Under the pieces are notes generated by a model. The model saw only the letters and a program-made list of their open reading frames with translations, was not told the DNA's origin and searched no databases. Shown in pieces: positions 18,808-33,070 of a DNA stretch of 64,000 bases (position 1 is its first letter; each line of letters starts with the position of its first letter). This DNA is from Bacillus sp. sid0103 (GTDB lineage: Bacteria; Bacillota; Bacilli; Bacillales_B; DSM-18226): NCBI RefSeq assembly GCF_019219025.1, contig NZ_JAHUWN010000032.1, forward strand, positions 3,298-67,297, given 5' to 3'. A program made the translations under genes and the position numbers.

Positions 18808-21800
18808 TTGACAGGTCAACTAGTTCAGTATGGACGACACCGCCAACGAAGAAGTTACGCACGAATCAGTGAAGTTTTAGAATTACCAAATCTTATTGAA
18901 ATCCAAACCTCTTCCTATCAATGGTTTCTTGATGAGGGTTTGCGTGAAATGTTCCAGGATATTTCACCAATTGAGGACTTTACTGGTAACCTATCACTAG
19001 AATTTATTGATTACAGTCTTGGCGATCCAAAGTATTCAGTAGAGGAATCAAAAGAACGGGACGTTACATATTCTGCTCCATTGCGTGTAAAAGTACGTCT
19101 TGTAAACAAAGAAACAGGCGAAGTAAAAGATCAAGATGTATTTATGGGTGATTTCCCGCTAATGACTGAAACGGGTACGTTTGTCATTAACGGGGCAGAA
19201 CGTGTTATTGTTTCACAATTAGTGCGCTCTCCGAGTGTTTACTATAGTGGAAAGTTCGATAAAAATGGTAAGCGGGGCTTTTCAGCTACCGTCATTCCGA
19301 ACCGCGGCGCTTGGCTCGAATATGAAACAGACGCCAAAGATGTCGTTTATGTGAGAATAGATCGTACTCGGAAACTGCCCGTTACGGTTCTTTTGCGTGC
19401 ACTTGGTTTCGGCTCTGATCAAGAAATCATTGAATTGATTGGAGATAACGAATACATCCGTAATACACTTGAGAAAGACAATACGGAAGGTGTCGAAAAG
19501 GCCCTTTTAGAAATTTATGAGCGCCTGCGTCCAGGTGAACCACCTACCGTTGAAAACGCAAAAAGCTTATTAGTGTCACGATTCTTTGACCCTAAGCGCT
19601 ATGATCTTGCAAATGTAGGCCGTTATAAAATTAATAAAAAGCTTCATATTAAAAATCGTTTATTTAACCAACGCTTAGCAGAATCCCTTGCGGATCCTGA
19701 AACAGGTGAAATTATTGCTGAAAAGGGCACCATTCTTGATAGAAGAAACCTTGATAGAATTATCCCTGCTCTTGAAAAGAATACTAATTTCAAATCCTTT
19801 AATCCTTATGGCGGGGTAGTAGATGAGGAAATCATTCTTCAGGACATTAAAATTTATGCTCCTGGTGATGAAAGTGAAAAAGTAATTAATGTCTTAGGTA
19901 ATGCCTATGTGGCAGAACCAATTAAAAATATTACACCGGCTGATATTATTGCATCGATTAGCTACTTCTTCAATTTATTGCATGGAGTTGGCGATACAGA
20001 TGATATCGACCACTTAGGTAACAGACGTCTTCGTTCTGTTGGTGAATTGCTTCAGAATCAATTCCGTATTGGGTTATCCCGTATGGAGCGTGTTGTTCGT
20101 GAAAGAATGTCTATCCAGGACACAGCAACGATTACACCGCAACAATTAATTAACATACGTCCAGTGATTGCGTCTATTAAAGAGTTCTTTGGCAGCTCGC
20201 AATTATCACAGTTCATGGACCAAACCAACCCGCTTGCTGAATTAACGCACAAGCGTCGTCTTTCTGCATTAGGACCAGGTGGTTTAACGCGTGAACGTGC
20301 CGGGATGGAAGTTCGTGACGTTCACTATTCCCACTATGGCCGTATGTGTCCAATTGAAACACCAGAGGGTCCAAACATCGGTTTGATTAACTCGCTATCA
20401 TCATACGCGAAAGTTAACCGCTTCGGATTTATCGAAACACCATATCGTCGGGTTGACCCTGAAACTGGTAAGGTAACAGCTCGTATCGATTACTTAACTG
20501 CTGACGAAGAAGATAATTATGTAGTAGCCCAAGCGAACTCTCGCTTAGATGACGACGGTTCCTTCTTGGATGAGGAAGTTGTTGCTCGTTTCCGTGGTGA
20601 AAACACCGTTGTTAAACGTGAACGCATTGACTATATGGATGTATCGCCAAAGCAGGTTGTGTCTGCAGCCACAGCATGTATTCCGTTCCTTGAGAATGAT
20701 GACTCCAACCGTGCTCTAATGGGTGCGAACATGCAGCGTCAAGCCGTTCCACTTATGCAGCCAGAAGCTCCACGAGTTGGAACAGGTATGGAATATGTAT
20801 CTGGTAAAGACTCAGGTGCAGCGGTTATCTGTAAGCACGAAGGTATTGTTGAACACGTGGAAGCACGTGAGGTATGGGTACGTCGTATAAATGTGGTGGA
20901 TGGTCAAGAGGTTAAAGGAAATCTTGATAAATACCGCATGTTAAAATTCATCCGTTCCAACCAAGGAACATGTTATAACCAACGTCCAATTGTTGCAGTG
21001 GGTAACCGTGTAACCAAAGGAGAAATTCTTGCTGATGGTCCATCAATGGAATTAGGAGAATTAGCTCTTGGTCGTAACGTCCTCGTTGCCTTTATGACTT
21101 GGGATGGTTATAACTATGAAGATGCGATTATTATGAATCAACGTCTTGTAAAAGACGATGTATATACTTCGATTCATATTGAAGAATATGAGTCAGAATC
21201 CCGTGATACAAAACTCGGGCCTGAAGAAATTACACGTGATATTCCAAACGTCGGGGAAGATGCTCTTCGTAACTTGGATGAGCGCGGTATCATTCGAACT
21301 GGTGCTGAAGTTAAAGATGGTGACCTGTTAGTTGGTAAAGTAACACCAAAAGGGGTTACAGAATTAACGGCAGAAGAACGTCTTTTACATGCAATCTTTG
21401 GTGAAAAAGCTCGTGAAGTTCGTGATACATCCCTTCGAGTACCACATGGCGGCGGCGGGATTGTCCTTGATGTTAAAGTCTTTAATCGTGAAGATGGCGA
21501 TGAACTTCCACCAGGTGTGAATCAACTTGTTCGCGTCTACATCGTTCAGAAACGTAAGATTTCTGAAGGGGATAAAATGGCGGGACGACATGGTAACAAA
21601 GGGGTTATCTCAAGGATTTTACCTGAGGAAGATATGCCGTATTTACCAGATGGAACACCAGTTGATATTATGTTAAATCCACTAGGGGTACCATCACGGA
21701 TGAATATTGGACAGGTGCTGGAACTTCATCTTGGGATGGCAGCACGTTACCTAGGCATTCATGTTGCATCTCCTGTATTTGATGGAGCGCGTGAAGAAGA

Positions 21801-22365
21801 TGTTTGGGGAACAATCGAAGAGGCAGGTATGTCTCGTGATGCGAAAACCGTCCTTTATGATGGCCGTTCTGGGGAACCGTTTGATAACCGTGTCTCTGTA
21901 GGTGTCATGTATATGATTAAACTTGCACACATGGTTGATGATAAACTCCATGCCCGTTCAACTGGACCATACTCATTAGTAACGCAGCAGCCGCTGGGCG
22001 GTAAAGCTCAATTCGGCGGACAGCGCTTTGGTGAGATGGAGGTTTGGGCACTTGAAGCATACGGTGCTGCATACACACTTCAAGAAATCCTTACCGTTAA
22101 ATCAGATGACGTCGTTGGTCGTGTGAAAACGTATGAAGCGATTGTTAAAGGTGAAAACGTACCGGAACCAGGTGTTCCAGAATCATTTAAAGTATTAATC
22201 AAAGAACTTCAGAGTCTAGGTATGGATGTAAAAATTCTTTCCGGTGATGAAAAAGAGATTGAAATGCGCGATACGGAAGATGACGATGACTTACAACAAG
22301 TCGACACGTTAAACATTGTTCCTGAACAAGCATTTGAATCAGAAAAAGTCGGTTCAAAAGAGTAA
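18808..22365 (+). CDS. rpoB: DNA-directed RNA polymerase beta subunit
   Basis: 1185 residues. All conserved blocks are present. The rifampicin pocket reads [16 protein letters not shown] then [13 protein letters not shown], i.e. wild type at the usual resistance positions (Q, D, H, S). The C-terminus carries the clamp-interacting [20 protein letters not shown]. Start is TTG 18808 (family [12 protein letters not shown]) with GAGGGG upstream; a GTG at 18799 lies inside that site. The C-terminal acidic tail is short relative to B. subtilis. Confidence 0.98.
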   Translation: MTGQLVQYGRHRQRRSYARISEVLELPNLIEIQTSSYQWFLDEGLREMFQDISPIEDFTGNLSLEFIDYSLGDPKYSVEESKERDVTYSAPLRVKVRLVNKETGEVKDQDVFMGDFPLMTETGTFVINGAERVIVSQLVRSPSVYYSGKFDKNGKRGFSATVIPNRGAWLEYETDAKDVVYVRIDRTRKLPVTVLLRALGFGSDQEIIELIGDNEYIRNTLEKDNTEGVEKALLEIYERLRPGEPPTVENAKSLLVSRFFDPKRYDLANVGRYKINKKLHIKNRLFNQRLAESLADPETGEIIAEKGTILDRRNLDRIIPALEKNTNFKSFNPYGGVVDEEIILQDIKIYAPGDESEKVINVLGNAYVAEPIKNITPADIIASISYFFNLLHGVGDTDDIDHLGNRRLRSVGELLQNQFRIGLSRMERVVRERMSIQDTATITPQQLINIRPVIASIKEFFGSSQLSQFMDQTNPLAELTHKRRLSALGPGGLTRERAGMEVRDVHYSHYGRMCPIETPEGPNIGLINSLSSYAKVNRFGFIETPYRRVDPETGKVTARIDYLTADEEDNYVVAQANSRLDDDGSFLDEEVVARFRGENTVVKRERIDYMDVSPKQVVSAATACIPFLENDDSNRALMGANMQRQAVPLMQPEAPRVGTGMEYVSGKDSGAAVICKHEGIVEHVEAREVWVRRINVVDGQEVKGNLDKYRMLKFIRSNQGTCYNQRPIVAVGNRVTKGEILADGPSMELGELALGRNVLVAFMTWDGYNYEDAIIMNQRLVKDDVYTSIHIEEYESESRDTKLGPEEITRDIPNVGEDALRNLDERGIIRTGAEVKDGDLLVGKVTPKGVTELTAEERLLHAIFGEKAREVRDTSLRVPHGGGGIVLDVKVFNREDGDELPPGVNQLVRVYIVQKRKISEGDKMAGRHGNKGVISRILPEEDMPYLPDGTPVDIMLNPLGVPSRMNIGQVLELHLGMAARYLGIHVASPVFDGAREEDVWGTIEEAGMSRDAKTVLYDGRSGEPFDNRVSVGVMYMIKLAHMVDDKLHARSTGPYSLVTQQPLGGKAQFGGQRFGEMEVWALEAYGAAYTLQEILTVKSDDVVGRVKTYEAIVKGENVPEPGVPESFKVLIKELQSLGMDVKILSGDEKEIEMRDTEDDDDLQQVDTLNIVPEQAFESEKVGSKE

Positions 22366-22502
22366 TGATATAAATTAGTTGGGGCGCACTTTGCGCTCCC
22401 GCTTTACTTGTTTTCCTAGCTGCAGCGTGCAGAAACCGCGCGCTTCCGCTTTATTGGGCAATAAGGGTAAAACCTGGAGATATCAAAAGGGAGGTAGGCC
22501 CC

Positions 22503-25500
22503 TTGCTAGATGTTAATAATTTTGAGTTTATGAAGATTGGTCTTGCTTCACCGGATAAAATCCGTTCATGGTCTTTCGGAGAAGTCAAAAAACCAGAAAC
22601 GATTAACTATCGTACATTAAAGCCAGAAAAGGACGGCTTATTCTGTGAACGAATTTTTGGTCCAACGAAGGATTGGGAATGTCATTGTGGAAAGTATAAG
22701 CGTGTCCGTTATAAAGGTGTCGTTTGTGACCGCTGTGGTGTAGAAGTCACACGAGCAAAAGTTCGTCGTGAACGAATGGGGCATATTGAGCTTGCTGCGC
22801 CAGTTTCACACATCTGGTACTTTAAAGGAATCCCAAGCCGGATGGGACTTGTATTAGACATGTCTCCAAGAGCTTTGGAAGAAATCATCTACTTTGCTTC
22901 TTACGTAGTAACGGAATCAGGAGACACAGCTCTTGATAAGAAACAGTTGCTATCTGAAAAAGAATATCGCGCATATCGTGAAAAGTACGGAAACAAATTC
23001 CAAGCTGCCATGGGTGCAGAAGCGATTAAAAAACTTCTTTACGATATTGATTTAGACAAAGAAGTAGACGGATTAAAAGAAGAATTAAAAAGCGCACAAG
23101 GTCAGCGTCGTACTCGTGCGATCAAACGCCTTGAAGTGTTAGAAGCATTCCGTGGATCTGGAAATGAGCCATCTTGGATGATTCTTGATGTTCTTCCAGT
23201 TATCCCTCCAGAACTTCGTCCAATGGTTCAATTGGATGGAGGAAGATTTGCTACATCTGACTTAAACGATCTTTATCGTCGTGTTATTAACCGTAACAAC
23301 CGCTTAAAACGTTTATTAGATTTAGGTGCACCAAGCATTATTGTTCAGAATGAAAAACGGATGCTTCAAGAAGCTGTCGACGCCTTAATTGACAACGGCC
23401 GCCGTGGACGTCCAGTGACAGGGCCGGGTAACCGTCCGTTAAAATCACTATCTCATATGTTAAAAGGGAAACAAGGTCGTTTCCGTCAAAACTTACTTGG
23501 AAAACGTGTTGACTATTCAGGCCGTTCTGTTATCGTTGTAGGACCGAACTTGAAGATGTATCAATGCGGACTTCCAAAAGAAATGGCATTAGAACTATTT
23601 AAGCCTTTCGTTATGAAGGAATTGGTTGAAAAAGGGTTAGCACATAACATTAAATCTGCTAAACGTAAAATTGAAAGAGTATCTCCAGATGTATGGGATG
23701 TACTCGAAGATGTAATTAAAGAGCATCCAGTGTTACTAAACCGTGCCCCTACACTTCATAGACTAGGGATTCAGGCATTTGAGCCAACGCTAGTTGAAGG
23801 CAGGGCAATCCGTTTGCATCCACTTGTATGTACAGCATACAATGCCGATTTTGATGGTGACCAAATGGCGGTTCACGTACCGCTTTCTTCAGAGGCTCAA
23901 GCAGAAGCAAGACTATTAATGCTTGCAGCACAAAATATCTTAAACCCTAAAGATGGTAAGCCTGTTGTTACTCCTTCCCAGGACATGGTTTTAGGTAACT
24001 ATTACTTAACGTTGGAAAGAGAAGGCGCAGTCGGCGAGGGTATGATTTTTAAAGACACGAGCGAAGCGATTCTTGCTTATCAAAATGGCTATGTTCATTT
24101 GCATACACGTGTTGCTGTCCATGCAGGTTCATTAGGAAATGAAACATTCACAGAAGAACAAAATAATAAGTTATTAATCACGACGGTTGGTAAGCTTATA
24201 TTTAATGAAATTCTGCCGAAATCATTCCCTTTCATTAATGAACCAACTAGACAGAATTTAGAAGTTGAAACACCAGTAAAATATTTCGTAGAAAAAGGCG
24301 AAGACGTTAAGGCGAAGATTCAATCGATGCCATTAATTGATCCGTTTAAAAAGAAAATCCTTGGAAATGTCATTGCTGAAGTATTCAAACGTTTCAAGAT
24401 TACGGAAACGTCAAAAATGCTTGACCGCATGAAGGACTTAGGCTTTAAACACTCAACAAAAGCAGGTCTTACTGTTGGTGTAGCTGACATTGTCGTACTT
24501 CCTGAAAAGCAGGAAATTCTTCACGAAGCACAAGGTAAAGTAGATAGCGTAATGAAGCAATTCAGACGTGGTCTAATTACTGAAGATGAGCGGTACGATC
24601 GCGTAATTGCCATCTGGAGTGCTGCAAAAGATACCATTCAAGGAAAACTAATGAAATCGTTGAATAAATCGAATCCAATCTTTATGATGAGTGATTCCGG
24701 AGCCCGTGGTAACGCCTCAAACTTTACGCAGCTTGCTGGTATGCGTGGTCTGATGGCCAACCCGGCTGGACGTATCATTGAGTTACCAATTAAATCAAGT
24801 TTCCGTGAAGGGTTAACAGTATTAGAGTACTTTATCTCGACACACGGTGCCCGTAAAGGTCTTGCCGATACAGCCCTTAAGACGGCTGACTCAGGTTACT
24901 TAACACGTCGACTTGTTGACGTTGCCCAGGATGTCATTGTTCGTGAAGACGACTGTGGAACCGATCGTGGCTTTACAATTAGTGCCTTAAAAGACGGCAC
25001 TGAGATCATCGAGGGATTAGACGAACGTCTAATTGGCCGCTATGCACGTAAGTCGATCAAACATCCTGAAACAGGTGTAGTTTTAGTACCAGAAAACGGC
25101 TTGATTACAGAAGATTTAGCAGAAACGATTGTGAATGCAGGTATTGAGATTGTTAAAATTCGTTCTGCGTTTACATGTAATACTCGTCATGGTGTTTGTA
25201 AAAAATGCTATGGTCGAAATCTGGCAACAGGTCAAGAAGTTGAAGTTGGCGAAGCAGTTGGTATTATCGCTGCCCAATCTATCGGTGAGCCAGGTACACA
25301 GTTAACCATGCGTACATTCCACACCGGTGGGGTTGCAGGAGACGATATTACACAAGGTTTACCACGTATCCAGGAAATTTTTGAAGCCCGTAACCCTAAA
25401 GGTCAAGCGGTTATTTCTGAAATTGATGGTGTTGTTGTTGGTATTAATGAGGGCCGTGACCGCCAGCATGAAATTGTTGTTCAAGGTGAAGTTGAATCGA

Positions 25501-26102
25501 GAACATACAATGCACCATATACTGCACGCTTGAAAGTGGCTATAAATGACCAGGTAGCACGAGGAGAAGAGTTAACGGAAGGTTCAATTGATCCGAAAGA
25601 ATTAATTAGAGTCAAAGACGTTACATCTGTCCAAGAGTATTTATTACGTGAAGTTCAAAAAGTTTATCGTATGCAAGGGGTAGAAATTGGCGATAAGCAC
25701 GTAGAGGTAATGGTTCGTCAAATGTTACGTAAAGTACGTGTTGGTGATGCAGGTGAAACAGATGTACTTCCAGGTACACTTCTGGATATTCACCAGTTTA
25801 CTGATGCAAACGAAAGGGCATTGTTAGCAGGAAAAATGCCTGCAACAGGACGTCCAGTCTTACTTGGTATTACCAAAGCGTCGCTTGAAACTGATTCATT
25901 CCTATCTGCTGCATCATTCCAAGAAACAACAAGAGTTCTTACAGATGCTGCAATCAAAGGCAAGCGCGATGAATTACTCGGCTTAAAAGAAAATGTTATC
26001 ATTGGTAAGCTTGTACCAGCTGGAACAGGCATGCAGCGCTACCGCAAAGCAGAACCTGTACTTCGTGATACAACTTCCGAAGAAACAGTTACAATTGATT
26101 AA
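22503..26102 (+). CDS. rpoC: DNA-directed RNA polymerase beta' subunit
   Basis: 1199 residues. N-terminal zinc finger [19 protein letters not shown], catalytic NADFDGDQM, trigger-loop/bridge region [22 protein letters not shown], and a second Cys cluster ([13 protein letters not shown]). TTG start at 22503 ([10 protein letters not shown]) after GGGAGG. The 137-bp rpoB-rpoC gap contains a GC-rich hairpin (gggcgca/tgcgctcc, 22382-22400) and a scrap resembling the intergenic repeat ends. Confidence 0.98.
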   Translation: MLDVNNFEFMKIGLASPDKIRSWSFGEVKKPETINYRTLKPEKDGLFCERIFGPTKDWECHCGKYKRVRYKGVVCDRCGVEVTRAKVRRERMGHIELAAPVSHIWYFKGIPSRMGLVLDMSPRALEEIIYFASYVVTESGDTALDKKQLLSEKEYRAYREKYGNKFQAAMGAEAIKKLLYDIDLDKEVDGLKEELKSAQGQRRTRAIKRLEVLEAFRGSGNEPSWMILDVLPVIPPELRPMVQLDGGRFATSDLNDLYRRVINRNNRLKRLLDLGAPSIIVQNEKRMLQEAVDALIDNGRRGRPVTGPGNRPLKSLSHMLKGKQGRFRQNLLGKRVDYSGRSVIVVGPNLKMYQCGLPKEMALELFKPFVMKELVEKGLAHNIKSAKRKIERVSPDVWDVLEDVIKEHPVLLNRAPTLHRLGIQAFEPTLVEGRAIRLHPLVCTAYNADFDGDQMAVHVPLSSEAQAEARLLMLAAQNILNPKDGKPVVTPSQDMVLGNYYLTLEREGAVGEGMIFKDTSEAILAYQNGYVHLHTRVAVHAGSLGNETFTEEQNNKLLITTVGKLIFNEILPKSFPFINEPTRQNLEVETPVKYFVEKGEDVKAKIQSMPLIDPFKKKILGNVIAEVFKRFKITETSKMLDRMKDLGFKHSTKAGLTVGVADIVVLPEKQEILHEAQGKVDSVMKQFRRGLITEDERYDRVIAIWSAAKDTIQGKLMKSLNKSNPIFMMSDSGARGNASNFTQLAGMRGLMANPAGRIIELPIKSSFREGLTVLEYFISTHGARKGLADTALKTADSGYLTRRLVDVAQDVIVREDDCGTDRGFTISALKDGTEIIEGLDERLIGRYARKSIKHPETGVVLVPENGLITEDLAETIVNAGIEIVKIRSAFTCNTRHGVCKKCYGRNLATGQEVEVGEAVGIIAAQSIGEPGTQLTMRTFHTGGVAGDDITQGLPRIQEIFEARNPKGQAVISEIDGVVVGINEGRDRQHEIVVQGEVESRTYNAPYTARLKVAINDQVARGEELTEGSIDPKELIRVKDVTSVQEYLLREVQKVYRMQGVEIGDKHVEVMVRQMLRKVRVGDAGETDVLPGTLLDIHQFTDANERALLAGKMPATGRPVLLGITKASLETDSFLSAASFQETTRVLTDAAIKGKRDELLGLKENVIIGKLVPAGTGMQRYRKAEPVLRDTTSEETVTID

Positions 26103-26104
26103 TT

Positions 26105-26142
26105 AAAATAAGGGATCTGCTAACTAGCAGATTCCTTATTTT
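26105..26142 (+). terminator. Bidirectional terminator after rpoC
   Basis: aaaataagggatctgct pairs with gcagattccttatttt around a small loop (one mismatch), with A and T runs on both sides. Confidence 0.88.
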
Positions 26143-26163
26143 AAGAAAATATTAAATGTGTTG

Positions 26164-26192
26164 TTGACATTCATTAATTAAGATGTTACTAT
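26164..26192 (+). promoter_or_regulatory. Sigma-A promoter of the str operon
   Basis: TTGACA at 26164-26169, 17-nt spacer, TACTAT at 26187-26192 with TGt before the -10. It follows the rpoC terminator and precedes ybxF. Confidence 0.68.
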
Positions 26193-26237
26193 ATCAAAGG
26201 TGCTCCTATTCACCTGATACTTTGGAGGATATGAACT

Positions 26238-26486
26238 ATGTCTTATGAAAAAGTATTACAGGCACAAAAGTTCGTTATAGGAACAAAACAAGCAGTAAAG
26301 GCACTAAAAGAAGGTAATGTGAGAGAGTTAGTCATAGCTAGCGACGCTGATCCAAAGTTGACAGCGAAAGTAGTTAATGTAGCTCTTGAAATAAATATTC
26401 CTATCCTTTATGTGGACTCGATGAAAAAACTCGGGAAAGCATGTGGGATTGAAGTTGGTGCTTCAACTGTTGCAATTATCCGCTAA
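26238..26486 (+). CDS. ybxF: L7Ae-family K-turn RNA-binding protein YbxF
   Basis: 82 residues, an L7Ae/L30e fold: [24 protein letters not shown] and the C-terminal [15 protein letters not shown] motif for kink-turn recognition. Homologues bind K-turns and can associate with the ribosome. First gene of the str operon. No own terminator follows. Confidence 0.93.
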   Translation: MSYEKVLQAQKFVIGTKQAVKALKEGNVRELVIASDADPKLTAKVVNVALEINIPILYVDSMKKLGKACGIEVGASTVAIIR

Positions 26487-26511
26487 AAGCTGTTTTTGTA
26501 GATTGAATGTC

Positions 26512-26532
26512 TGCAAAAACTTTGTTTTTGCA
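26512..26532. other. Perfect 9-bp hairpin between ybxF and rpsL
   Basis: tgcaaaaac, loop ttt, gtttttgca. On the + strand it is followed by A rather than T, so it should not terminate rpsL-direction transcription; a processing or translation-control role is possible. Confidence 0.5.
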
Positions 26533-26588
26533 AAAAAATGAACCACCTGGATGTGTGGGCTTACAAATAATGAAGGGAGGAAACATAA

Positions 26589-27011
<423 letters not shown>

Positions 27012-27052
27012 AAACAACTTAAATAGAAGCTTCTTTGAAAGGAGGAAAAAAT

Positions 27053-27523
27053 ATGCCACGTAAAGGTCCTGTAGCAAAGAGAGACGTGTTACCAGATCCA
27101 CTTTACAATTCAAAATTAGTTACTCGTTTAATCAACAAAATGATGGTTGACGGTAAAAGAGGAAAATCACAAGCAATTCTTTATTCTGCATTTGATTTAA
27201 TTCGTGAACGCACTGGCAAAGAGCCAATGGAAGTTTTCGAAGCAGCATTAAAGAACATCATGCCTGTACTTGAAGTAAGAGCTCGCCGTGTAGGTGGTGC
27301 GAACTACCAAGTACCAGTTGAGGTGCGTCCTGACCGCCGTTCAACTCTTGGTCTTCGTTGGTTAGTGAACTATTCACGTAACCGTGGAGAGAAAACAATG
27401 GAAGAGCGTTTAGCTAATGAAATCATGGATGCAGCTAACAACACTGGTGCATCTGTTAAAAAGCGTGAAGATACACACAAAATGGCTGAAGCAAACAAAG
27501 CGTTTGCTCACTATCGTTGGTAA
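27053..27523 (+). CDS. rpsG: 30S ribosomal protein S7
   Basis: 156 residues. Nucleates folding of the 16S rRNA 3' domain. [16 protein letters not shown] and [17 protein letters not shown] are diagnostic. Start 27053 has GGAGG 8 nt upstream; an ATG at 27035 precedes that site. Confidence 0.97.
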   Translation: MPRKGPVAKRDVLPDPLYNSKLVTRLINKMMVDGKRGKSQAILYSAFDLIRERTGKEPMEVFEAALKNIMPVLEVRARRVGGANYQVPVEVRPDRRSTLGLRWLVNYSRNRGEKTMEERLANEIMDAANNTGASVKKREDTHKMAEANKAFAHYRW

Positions 27524-27571
27524 TCTAACCTTCAATATAAAAACTTTCAAACTAGGAAGGAGAAAGACCCA

Positions 27572-29653
27572 ATGGCAAGAGAGTTCTCCTTAGCAAACAC
27601 TCGTAATATCGGTATCATGGCTCACATTGATGCCGGTAAAACGACTACCACTGAGCGTGTCCTTTATTACACTGGTCGTATTCACAAGATTGGTGAAACA
27701 CATGAAGGTGCATCTCAGATGGACTGGATGGAACAAGAACAAGAGCGCGGAATCACAATCACTTCCGCAGCAACAACAGCACAATGGCATGGCCATCGTG
27801 TAAACATCATCGATACACCAGGACACGTAGACTTCACAGTTGAAGTTGAACGTTCCCTTCGTGTACTTGATGGTGCAGTAGCAGTACTTGATGCACAATC
27901 TGGTGTTGAGCCTCAAACTGAAACAGTTTGGCGCCAAGCAACTACTTACGGTGTACCTCGTGTCGTATTCGTAAACAAGATGGACAAAATTGGAGCTGAC
28001 TTCTTATATTCTGTAGGAACAATCCATGACCGTCTTCAAGCGAATGCACATCCAATTCAGTTACCTATCGGTGCTGAAGACGAGTTTGAAGCAATCATTG
28101 ACCTTGTGGAAATGAATGCAGTATTTTACGGGAATGACTTAGGTACTGATATCGAAGTACGTGAGATTCCTGAAGAATACCGTGCTCAAGCTGAAGAATA
28201 TCGTGAAAAGTTAGTAGAAGCAGTAGCTGAGTTAGATGAAGAATTAATGGAAAAATACCTTGGTGGAGAAGAAATCACTAAAGAAGAGCTAAAAGCAGCG
28301 ATTCGTAAAGGTACTGTTAATGTAGAATTCTACCCAGTAATCTGTGGATCAGCATTCAAAAACAAAGGTGTTCAGCTAATGTTGGATGCTGTTATCGATT
28401 ACCTTCCATCACCATTGGATGTACCTGCAATTAAAGGTCATGCAATTGATGATGAAGAGGAAATCATTGAACGTCATTCTAGCGATGAAGAGCCATTCTC
28501 TGCTCTTGCATTTAAAGTTATGACTGACCCTTATGTTGGTAAATTAACGTTCTTCCGCGTTTATTCTGGTACTTTAGAGTCTGGATCATATGTTCAAAAC
28601 TCTACAAAAGGCAAGCGTGAACGTATCGGACGTATCCTTCAAATGCATGCAAATAGCCGTCAAGAAATCTCTAAGGTTTATGCTGGTGACATTGCTGCTG
28701 CTGTAGGTTTGAAAGATACAACTACTGGTGATACTCTATGTGATGAGAAAAACCTTGTTATCTTAGAGTCTATGCAATTCCCTGAACCAGTAATCCAACT
28801 TTCAGTTGAACCAAAATCAAAAGCAGACCAAGACAAAATGACAACTGCATTGCAAAAGCTTCAAGAAGAAGATCCGACGTTCCGTGCACATACTGACCAG
28901 GAAACTGGACAAGTAATCATCGCTGGTATGGGTGAACTTCACCTAGATATCATTGTTGACCGTATGCGTCGTGAATTTAAAGTTGAAGCTAATGTAGGTG
29001 CTCCACAGGTTGCCTACCGCGAAACTTTCCGTGCTTCTGCACAAGTTGAAGGTAAATTCGCTCGTCAATCTGGTGGTCGTGGACAATACGGTCACGTTTG
29101 GATTGAATTCTCACCTAACGAAGAAGGAAAAGGATTCGAATTTGAAAACGGTATTGTCGGTGGTGTTGTTCCTCGTGAATACATCGCTCCAGTTCAAGCT
29201 GGACTTGAAGATGCTCTACAACGTGGTGTTCTTGCTGGATATCCGCTAGTTGATATTAAAGCAAGACTATTTGACGGATCATACCATGATGTTGACTCCT
29301 CTGAAATGGCGTTTAAAATTGCCGCATCTATGGCACTTAAAAATGCTGCTTCTAAGTGTAGTCCTGTTATCCTTGAACCGATGATGAGAGTAGAAGTAGT
29401 AATCCCAGAAGAATATCTTGGAGATATCATGGGACAAATCACTGCTCGCCGTGGTCGTGTAGAAGGTATGGAAGCGCGTGGTAATGCACAGGTTGTTCGT
29501 TCAATGGTTCCACTTTCAGAAATGTTTGGTTATGCAACTGCACTTCGTTCTAGTACACAAGGACGTGGAGTATTCTCCATGCACTTCGATCACTATGAAG
29601 AAGTACCAAAATCAGTTTCTGAAGAAATCATCAAAAAAAATAAAGGTGAATAA
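27572..29653 (+). CDS. fusA: Elongation factor G
   Basis: 693 residues. Translocase GTPase: G1 [10 protein letters not shown]2/switch [10 protein letters not shown]3 DTPGHVDF, G4 NKMDKIGAD, then domains II-V. Residues of the fusidic-acid pocket look ordinary. AGGAAGGAG upstream; follows rpsG by 48 nt. Confidence 0.98.
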   Translation: MAREFSLANTRNIGIMAHIDAGKTTTTERVLYYTGRIHKIGETHEGASQMDWMEQEQERGITITSAATTAQWHGHRVNIIDTPGHVDFTVEVERSLRVLDGAVAVLDAQSGVEPQTETVWRQATTYGVPRVVFVNKMDKIGADFLYSVGTIHDRLQANAHPIQLPIGAEDEFEAIIDLVEMNAVFYGNDLGTDIEVREIPEEYRAQAEEYREKLVEAVAELDEELMEKYLGGEEITKEELKAAIRKGTVNVEFYPVICGSAFKNKGVQLMLDAVIDYLPSPLDVPAIKGHAIDDEEEIIERHSSDEEPFSALAFKVMTDPYVGKLTFFRVYSGTLESGSYVQNSTKGKRERIGRILQMHANSRQEISKVYAGDIAAAVGLKDTTTGDTLCDEKNLVILESMQFPEPVIQLSVEPKSKADQDKMTTALQKLQEEDPTFRAHTDQETGQVIIAGMGELHLDIIVDRMRREFKVEANVGAPQVAYRETFRASAQVEGKFARQSGGRGQYGHVWIEFSPNEEGKGFEFENGIVGGVVPREYIAPVQAGLEDALQRGVLAGYPLVDIKARLFDGSYHDVDSSEMAFKIAASMALKNAASKCSPVILEPMMRVEVVIPEEYLGDIMGQITARRGRVEGMEARGNAQVVRSMVPLSEMFGYATALRSSTQGRGVFSMHFDHYEEVPKSVSEEIIKKNKGE

Positions 29654-29682
29654 TTGATTTTCATCTTTTGATAAAGTATAAC
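29654..29682 (+). promoter_or_regulatory. Candidate promoter for tuf
   Basis: TTGATT at 29654-29659 (overlapping the end of fusA), 17-nt spacer, TATAAC at 29677-29682. The following leader contains a hairpin (agccgtga/tcacggct, about 29702-29735) before the tuf ribosome binding site. In B. subtilis tufA also has its own promoter. Confidence 0.42.
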
Positions 29683-29784
29683 TACTATTGTAAGCAGTGG
29701 AAGCCGTGAGATTGGGACAACCTCATTCACGGCTTACATAAAAAACTATAATTAAATTTTTATAATTTAGAGGAGGATTTCCTA

Positions 29785-30972
29785 ATGGGTAAAGCTAAAT
29801 TCGACCGTTCAAAGCCACACGTTAACATTGGTACAATCGGACACGTTGACCATGGTAAAACAACTTTAACAGCTGCAATCACTTCTGTACTTGCTAAATC
29901 TGGTAAAGCAGAAGCTCGTGCATACGATCAAATCGATGGTGCACCAGAAGAAAAAGAACGTGGTATCACAATCTCTACAGCACACGTTGAGTATGAAACA
30001 GATCTTCGTCACTATGCACACGTTGACTGCCCAGGACACGCTGACTATGTTAAAAACATGATCACTGGTGCTGCGCAAATGGACGGCGGTATTCTAGTTG
30101 TATCTGCAACTGATGGTCCAATGCCACAAACTCGTGAGCACATCCTTCTTTCTCGTCAGGTAGGCGTACCTTACCTTGTTGTATTCATGAACAAATGTGA
30201 TATGGTTGACGATGAAGAACTTCTTGAATTAGTAGAAATGGAAATTCGTGATCTATTATCAGAATACGATTTCCCTGGCGATGACACTCCAGTTATCAAA
30301 GGTTCTGCTCTTAAAGCATTAGAAGGCGAAGCTGCTTGGGAAGAAAAAATCTTTGAACTTATGACTGCTGTTGATGAGTTCATCCCAACTCCAACTCGTG
30401 ACACTGATAAGCCATTCATGATGCCTGTTGAGGATGTATTCTCAATCACTGGCCGTGGAACTGTTGCTACAGGACGTGTTGAGCGTGGTGTAGTTAAAGT
30501 TGGTGACGTAGTTGAAATCGTAGGTTTCACTGAAGAGCCAAAATCTACTACTGTAACAGGTGTAGAAATGTTCCGTAAGCTTCTTGACTTCGCTGAAGCA
30601 GGAGACAACATCGGTGCGCTTCTTCGTGGTGTAGCACGTGAAGATATCGAACGTGGTCAAGTATTGGCTAAACCAAAGTCAATCACTCCACACACAAAGT
30701 TCAAAGCACAAGTTTACGTATTATCAAAAGAAGAGGGTGGACGTCACACTCCATTCTTCTCTAACTACCGTCCACAATTCTATTTCCGTACTTCTGACAT
30801 CACTGGTATTTGTATGCTTCCAGAAGGTACTGAAATGGTTATGCCTGGGGACCACATCGAAATGACTGTTGAACTTATCGCTCCAATCGCGATCGAAGAA
30901 GGAACTAAGTTCTCAATTCGTGAAGGTGGACGTACAGTAGGTTCAGGTTCAATCACAACTATTACTGAGTAA
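29785..30972 (+). CDS. tuf: Elongation factor Tu
   Basis: 395 residues. GTPase delivering aminoacyl-t[36 protein letters not shown], and domains II/III with [12 protein letters not shown]. Codon use is highly biased, as expected for the most abundant protein. AGAGGAGG upstream. Confidence 0.98.
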   Translation: MGKAKFDRSKPHVNIGTIGHVDHGKTTLTAAITSVLAKSGKAEARAYDQIDGAPEEKERGITISTAHVEYETDLRHYAHVDCPGHADYVKNMITGAAQMDGGILVVSATDGPMPQTREHILLSRQVGVPYLVVFMNKCDMVDDEELLELVEMEIRDLLSEYDFPGDDTPVIKGSALKALEGEAAWEEKIFELMTAVDEFIPTPTRDTDKPFMMPVEDVFSITGRGTVATGRVERGVVKVGDVVEIVGFTEEPKSTTVTGVEMFRKLLDFAEAGDNIGALLRGVAREDIERGQVLAKPKSITPHTKFKAQVYVLSKEEGGRHTPFFSNYRPQFYFRTSDITGICMLPEGTEMVMPGDHIEMTVELIAPIAIEEGTKFSIREGGRTVGSGSITTITE

Positions 30973-31024
30973 TTGAACGCAACAGCAATTAACATTGCTG
31001 AGCTGGACAATGATCATAATTAAG

Positions 31025-31057
31025 AAAGCAGATGGATGACGATCCATCTGCTTTTTT
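31025..31057 (+). terminator. Intrinsic terminator after tuf
   Basis: GCAGATGGAT (31028-31037), tetraloop GACG, ATCCATCTGC (31042-31051), then TTTTTT; A-T pairs extend the base. Confidence 0.92.
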
Positions 31058-31138
31058 GTTGTTTAAAATAAATTAAATCCGAGTTTCTTCTATATATAAG
31101 GAGTTGTAATAATTAAATAAAATCAGTCCGTTGCAGAT

Positions 31139-31170
31139 GGCGCAATCCAAAATGATTGCTGCCCCTTTTT
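31139..31170 (+). terminator. Second terminator in the tuf-rpsJ gap
   Basis: GGC-GCAATC (31139-31147) pairs with GATTGC-T-GCC (31154-31163) with a one-base bulge, then CCTTTTT. It backs up the first terminator, isolating the S10 operon from tuf. Confidence 0.6.
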
Positions 31171-31280
31171 AAATTAGGATATTTCTGGAGTTTCATAATA
31201 AGTGTTGAAAAAGAATATATCAGCCGCTATAATAGGAAAAGTGTTCGAAACAGAAACATAAAAAAAAATCGTGATAGGTG

Positions 31281-31309
31281 TTGCGTTTGCTTTATGTTTT
31301 ATGTATAAT
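31281..31309 (+). promoter_or_regulatory. Promoter of the S10-spc-alpha operon
   Basis: TTGCGT at 31281-31286, 17-nt spacer, TATAAT at 31304-31309. Start point near 31316; the leader to rpsJ is about 130 nt and holds a GC-rich hairpin (cacac...gtgtg, 31352-31387). Confidence 0.68.
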
Positions 31310-31424
31310 AGACAATGTTGGTCTTTGACTGCGATGATGTGAAAGGTTGCTGACACACCCGGCCGCTTTGCCATGGCGAGTGTGTGAGGGAAATTTTCAC
31401 TGAGAATGTCTATTTAGAAAATAG

Positions 31425-31754
<330 letters not shown>

Positions 31755-31791
31755 TCAAAATAAATGATAAATAATTTAGGAGGTGTGACTA

Positions 31792-32418
31792 ATGACCAAA
31801 GGAATCTTAGGAAGAAAGATTGGTATGACTCAAGTATTTGCTAGTAACGGCAACTTAATTCCTGTAACTGTAGTTGAGGTAGCTCCAAACGTAGTTCTTC
31901 AAAAGAAATCTGTTGAAAGTGACGGTTATGTTGCTGTTCAAGTTGGTTTTGAAGACAAACGTGAAAAGTTAGCTAACAAACCAGAAAAAGGCCATGTTGC
32001 TAAAGCTAATACTGCTCCTAAGCGCTTCGTTCGCGAATTCCGCGGAGATGACTTAGCAAGCTATGAAGTTGGTCAAGAAGTCAAAGTTGATATTTTCGCT
32101 GCTGGAGATATCGTAGATGTAACAGGAATCTCAAAGGGTAAAGGTTTCCAAGGTGTTATCAAACGCCACGGACAATCACGCGGCCCAATGGCTCACGGTT
32201 CTCGTTATCACCGTCGTCCAGGTTCAATGGGACCTGTTGCTCCAAACCGCGTTTTCAAAGGTAAATTATTACCAGGACGTATGGGTGGAGAACAAATCAC
32301 TGTACAAAACCTTGAAATCGTTAAGGTTGATACAGAACGTAACTTACTTTTAATCAAAGGTAATGTACCAGGCCCTAAAAAAGCTTTATTAAAAATTAAA
32401 GGTGCAATTAAAGCATAG
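31792..32418 (+). CDS. rplC: 50S ribosomal protein L3
   Basis: 208 residues. [13 protein letters not shown] start, and the peptidyl-transferase-reaching loop with [17 protein letters not shown]. Early assembly protein. AGGAGGTG upstream; 37 nt after rpsJ. Confidence 0.97.
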   Translation: MTKGILGRKIGMTQVFASNGNLIPVTVVEVAPNVVLQKKSVESDGYVAVQVGFEDKREKLANKPEKGHVAKANTAPKRFVREFRGDDLASYEVGQEVKVDIFAAGDIVDVTGISKGKGFQGVIKRHGQSRGPMAHGSRYHRRPGSMGPVAPNRVFKGKLLPGRMGGEQITVQNLEIVKVDTERNLLLIKGNVPGPKKALLKIKGAIKA

Positions 32419-32447
32419 TCACCCTTTAAGAAAGGAGGAACAAAAGA

Positions 32448-33070
32448 ATGCCTAAAGTAGCATTATTAAACCAAGCTGGATCACAAGTTGGCGATATCGA
32501 ACTTAATGATTCTGTATTTGGTATTGAGCCTAACCAACACGTATTATTTGAAGCAATCATTATGCAAAGAGCTTCATTACGTCAAGGTACTCATAAAACT
32601 AAAATTCGTTCTGAAGTACGCGGCGGTGGTCGTAAGCCATGGCGTCAAAAAGGAACTGGACGTGCTCGTCAAGGGTCTATCCGTTCTCCACAATGGCGCG
32701 GAGGTGGTACTGTATTCGGTCCAACACCACGCAGCTACGCTTATAAATTACCAAAAAAGGTTCGTCGTTTAGCAATCAAATCTGCACTTTCTTCTAAAGT
32801 ATTAGAAGAGAACATCTTAGTGTTAGATCTTTTAACTTTCGATGCTCCGAAAACAAAAGAATTCAAGACTGTTTTAAATGGTCTATCTGTTGATAAAAAA
32901 GCGTTAATCGTTACTGCAGATCTTGAAGAAAATGTAGCATTATCTGCTCGCAACATTCCTGGAGTTACAGTAGTAACTGCTGACGGAATTAACGTATTAG
33001 ATGTTGTTAATCATGATAAATTAATCATGACTAAAGCAGCGGTTGAAAAAGTAGAGGAGGTGCTTGCATA

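Noticed and set aside
26512..26532. Hairpin before rpsL as a terminator
   Set aside because: On the + strand it is followed by A, not T, and rpsL must be read from the upstream promoter.
30171..30611. Long - strand open frame inside tuf
   Set aside because: Shadow of a highly biased gene; Ser/Thr-rich low-complexity product and no start context.
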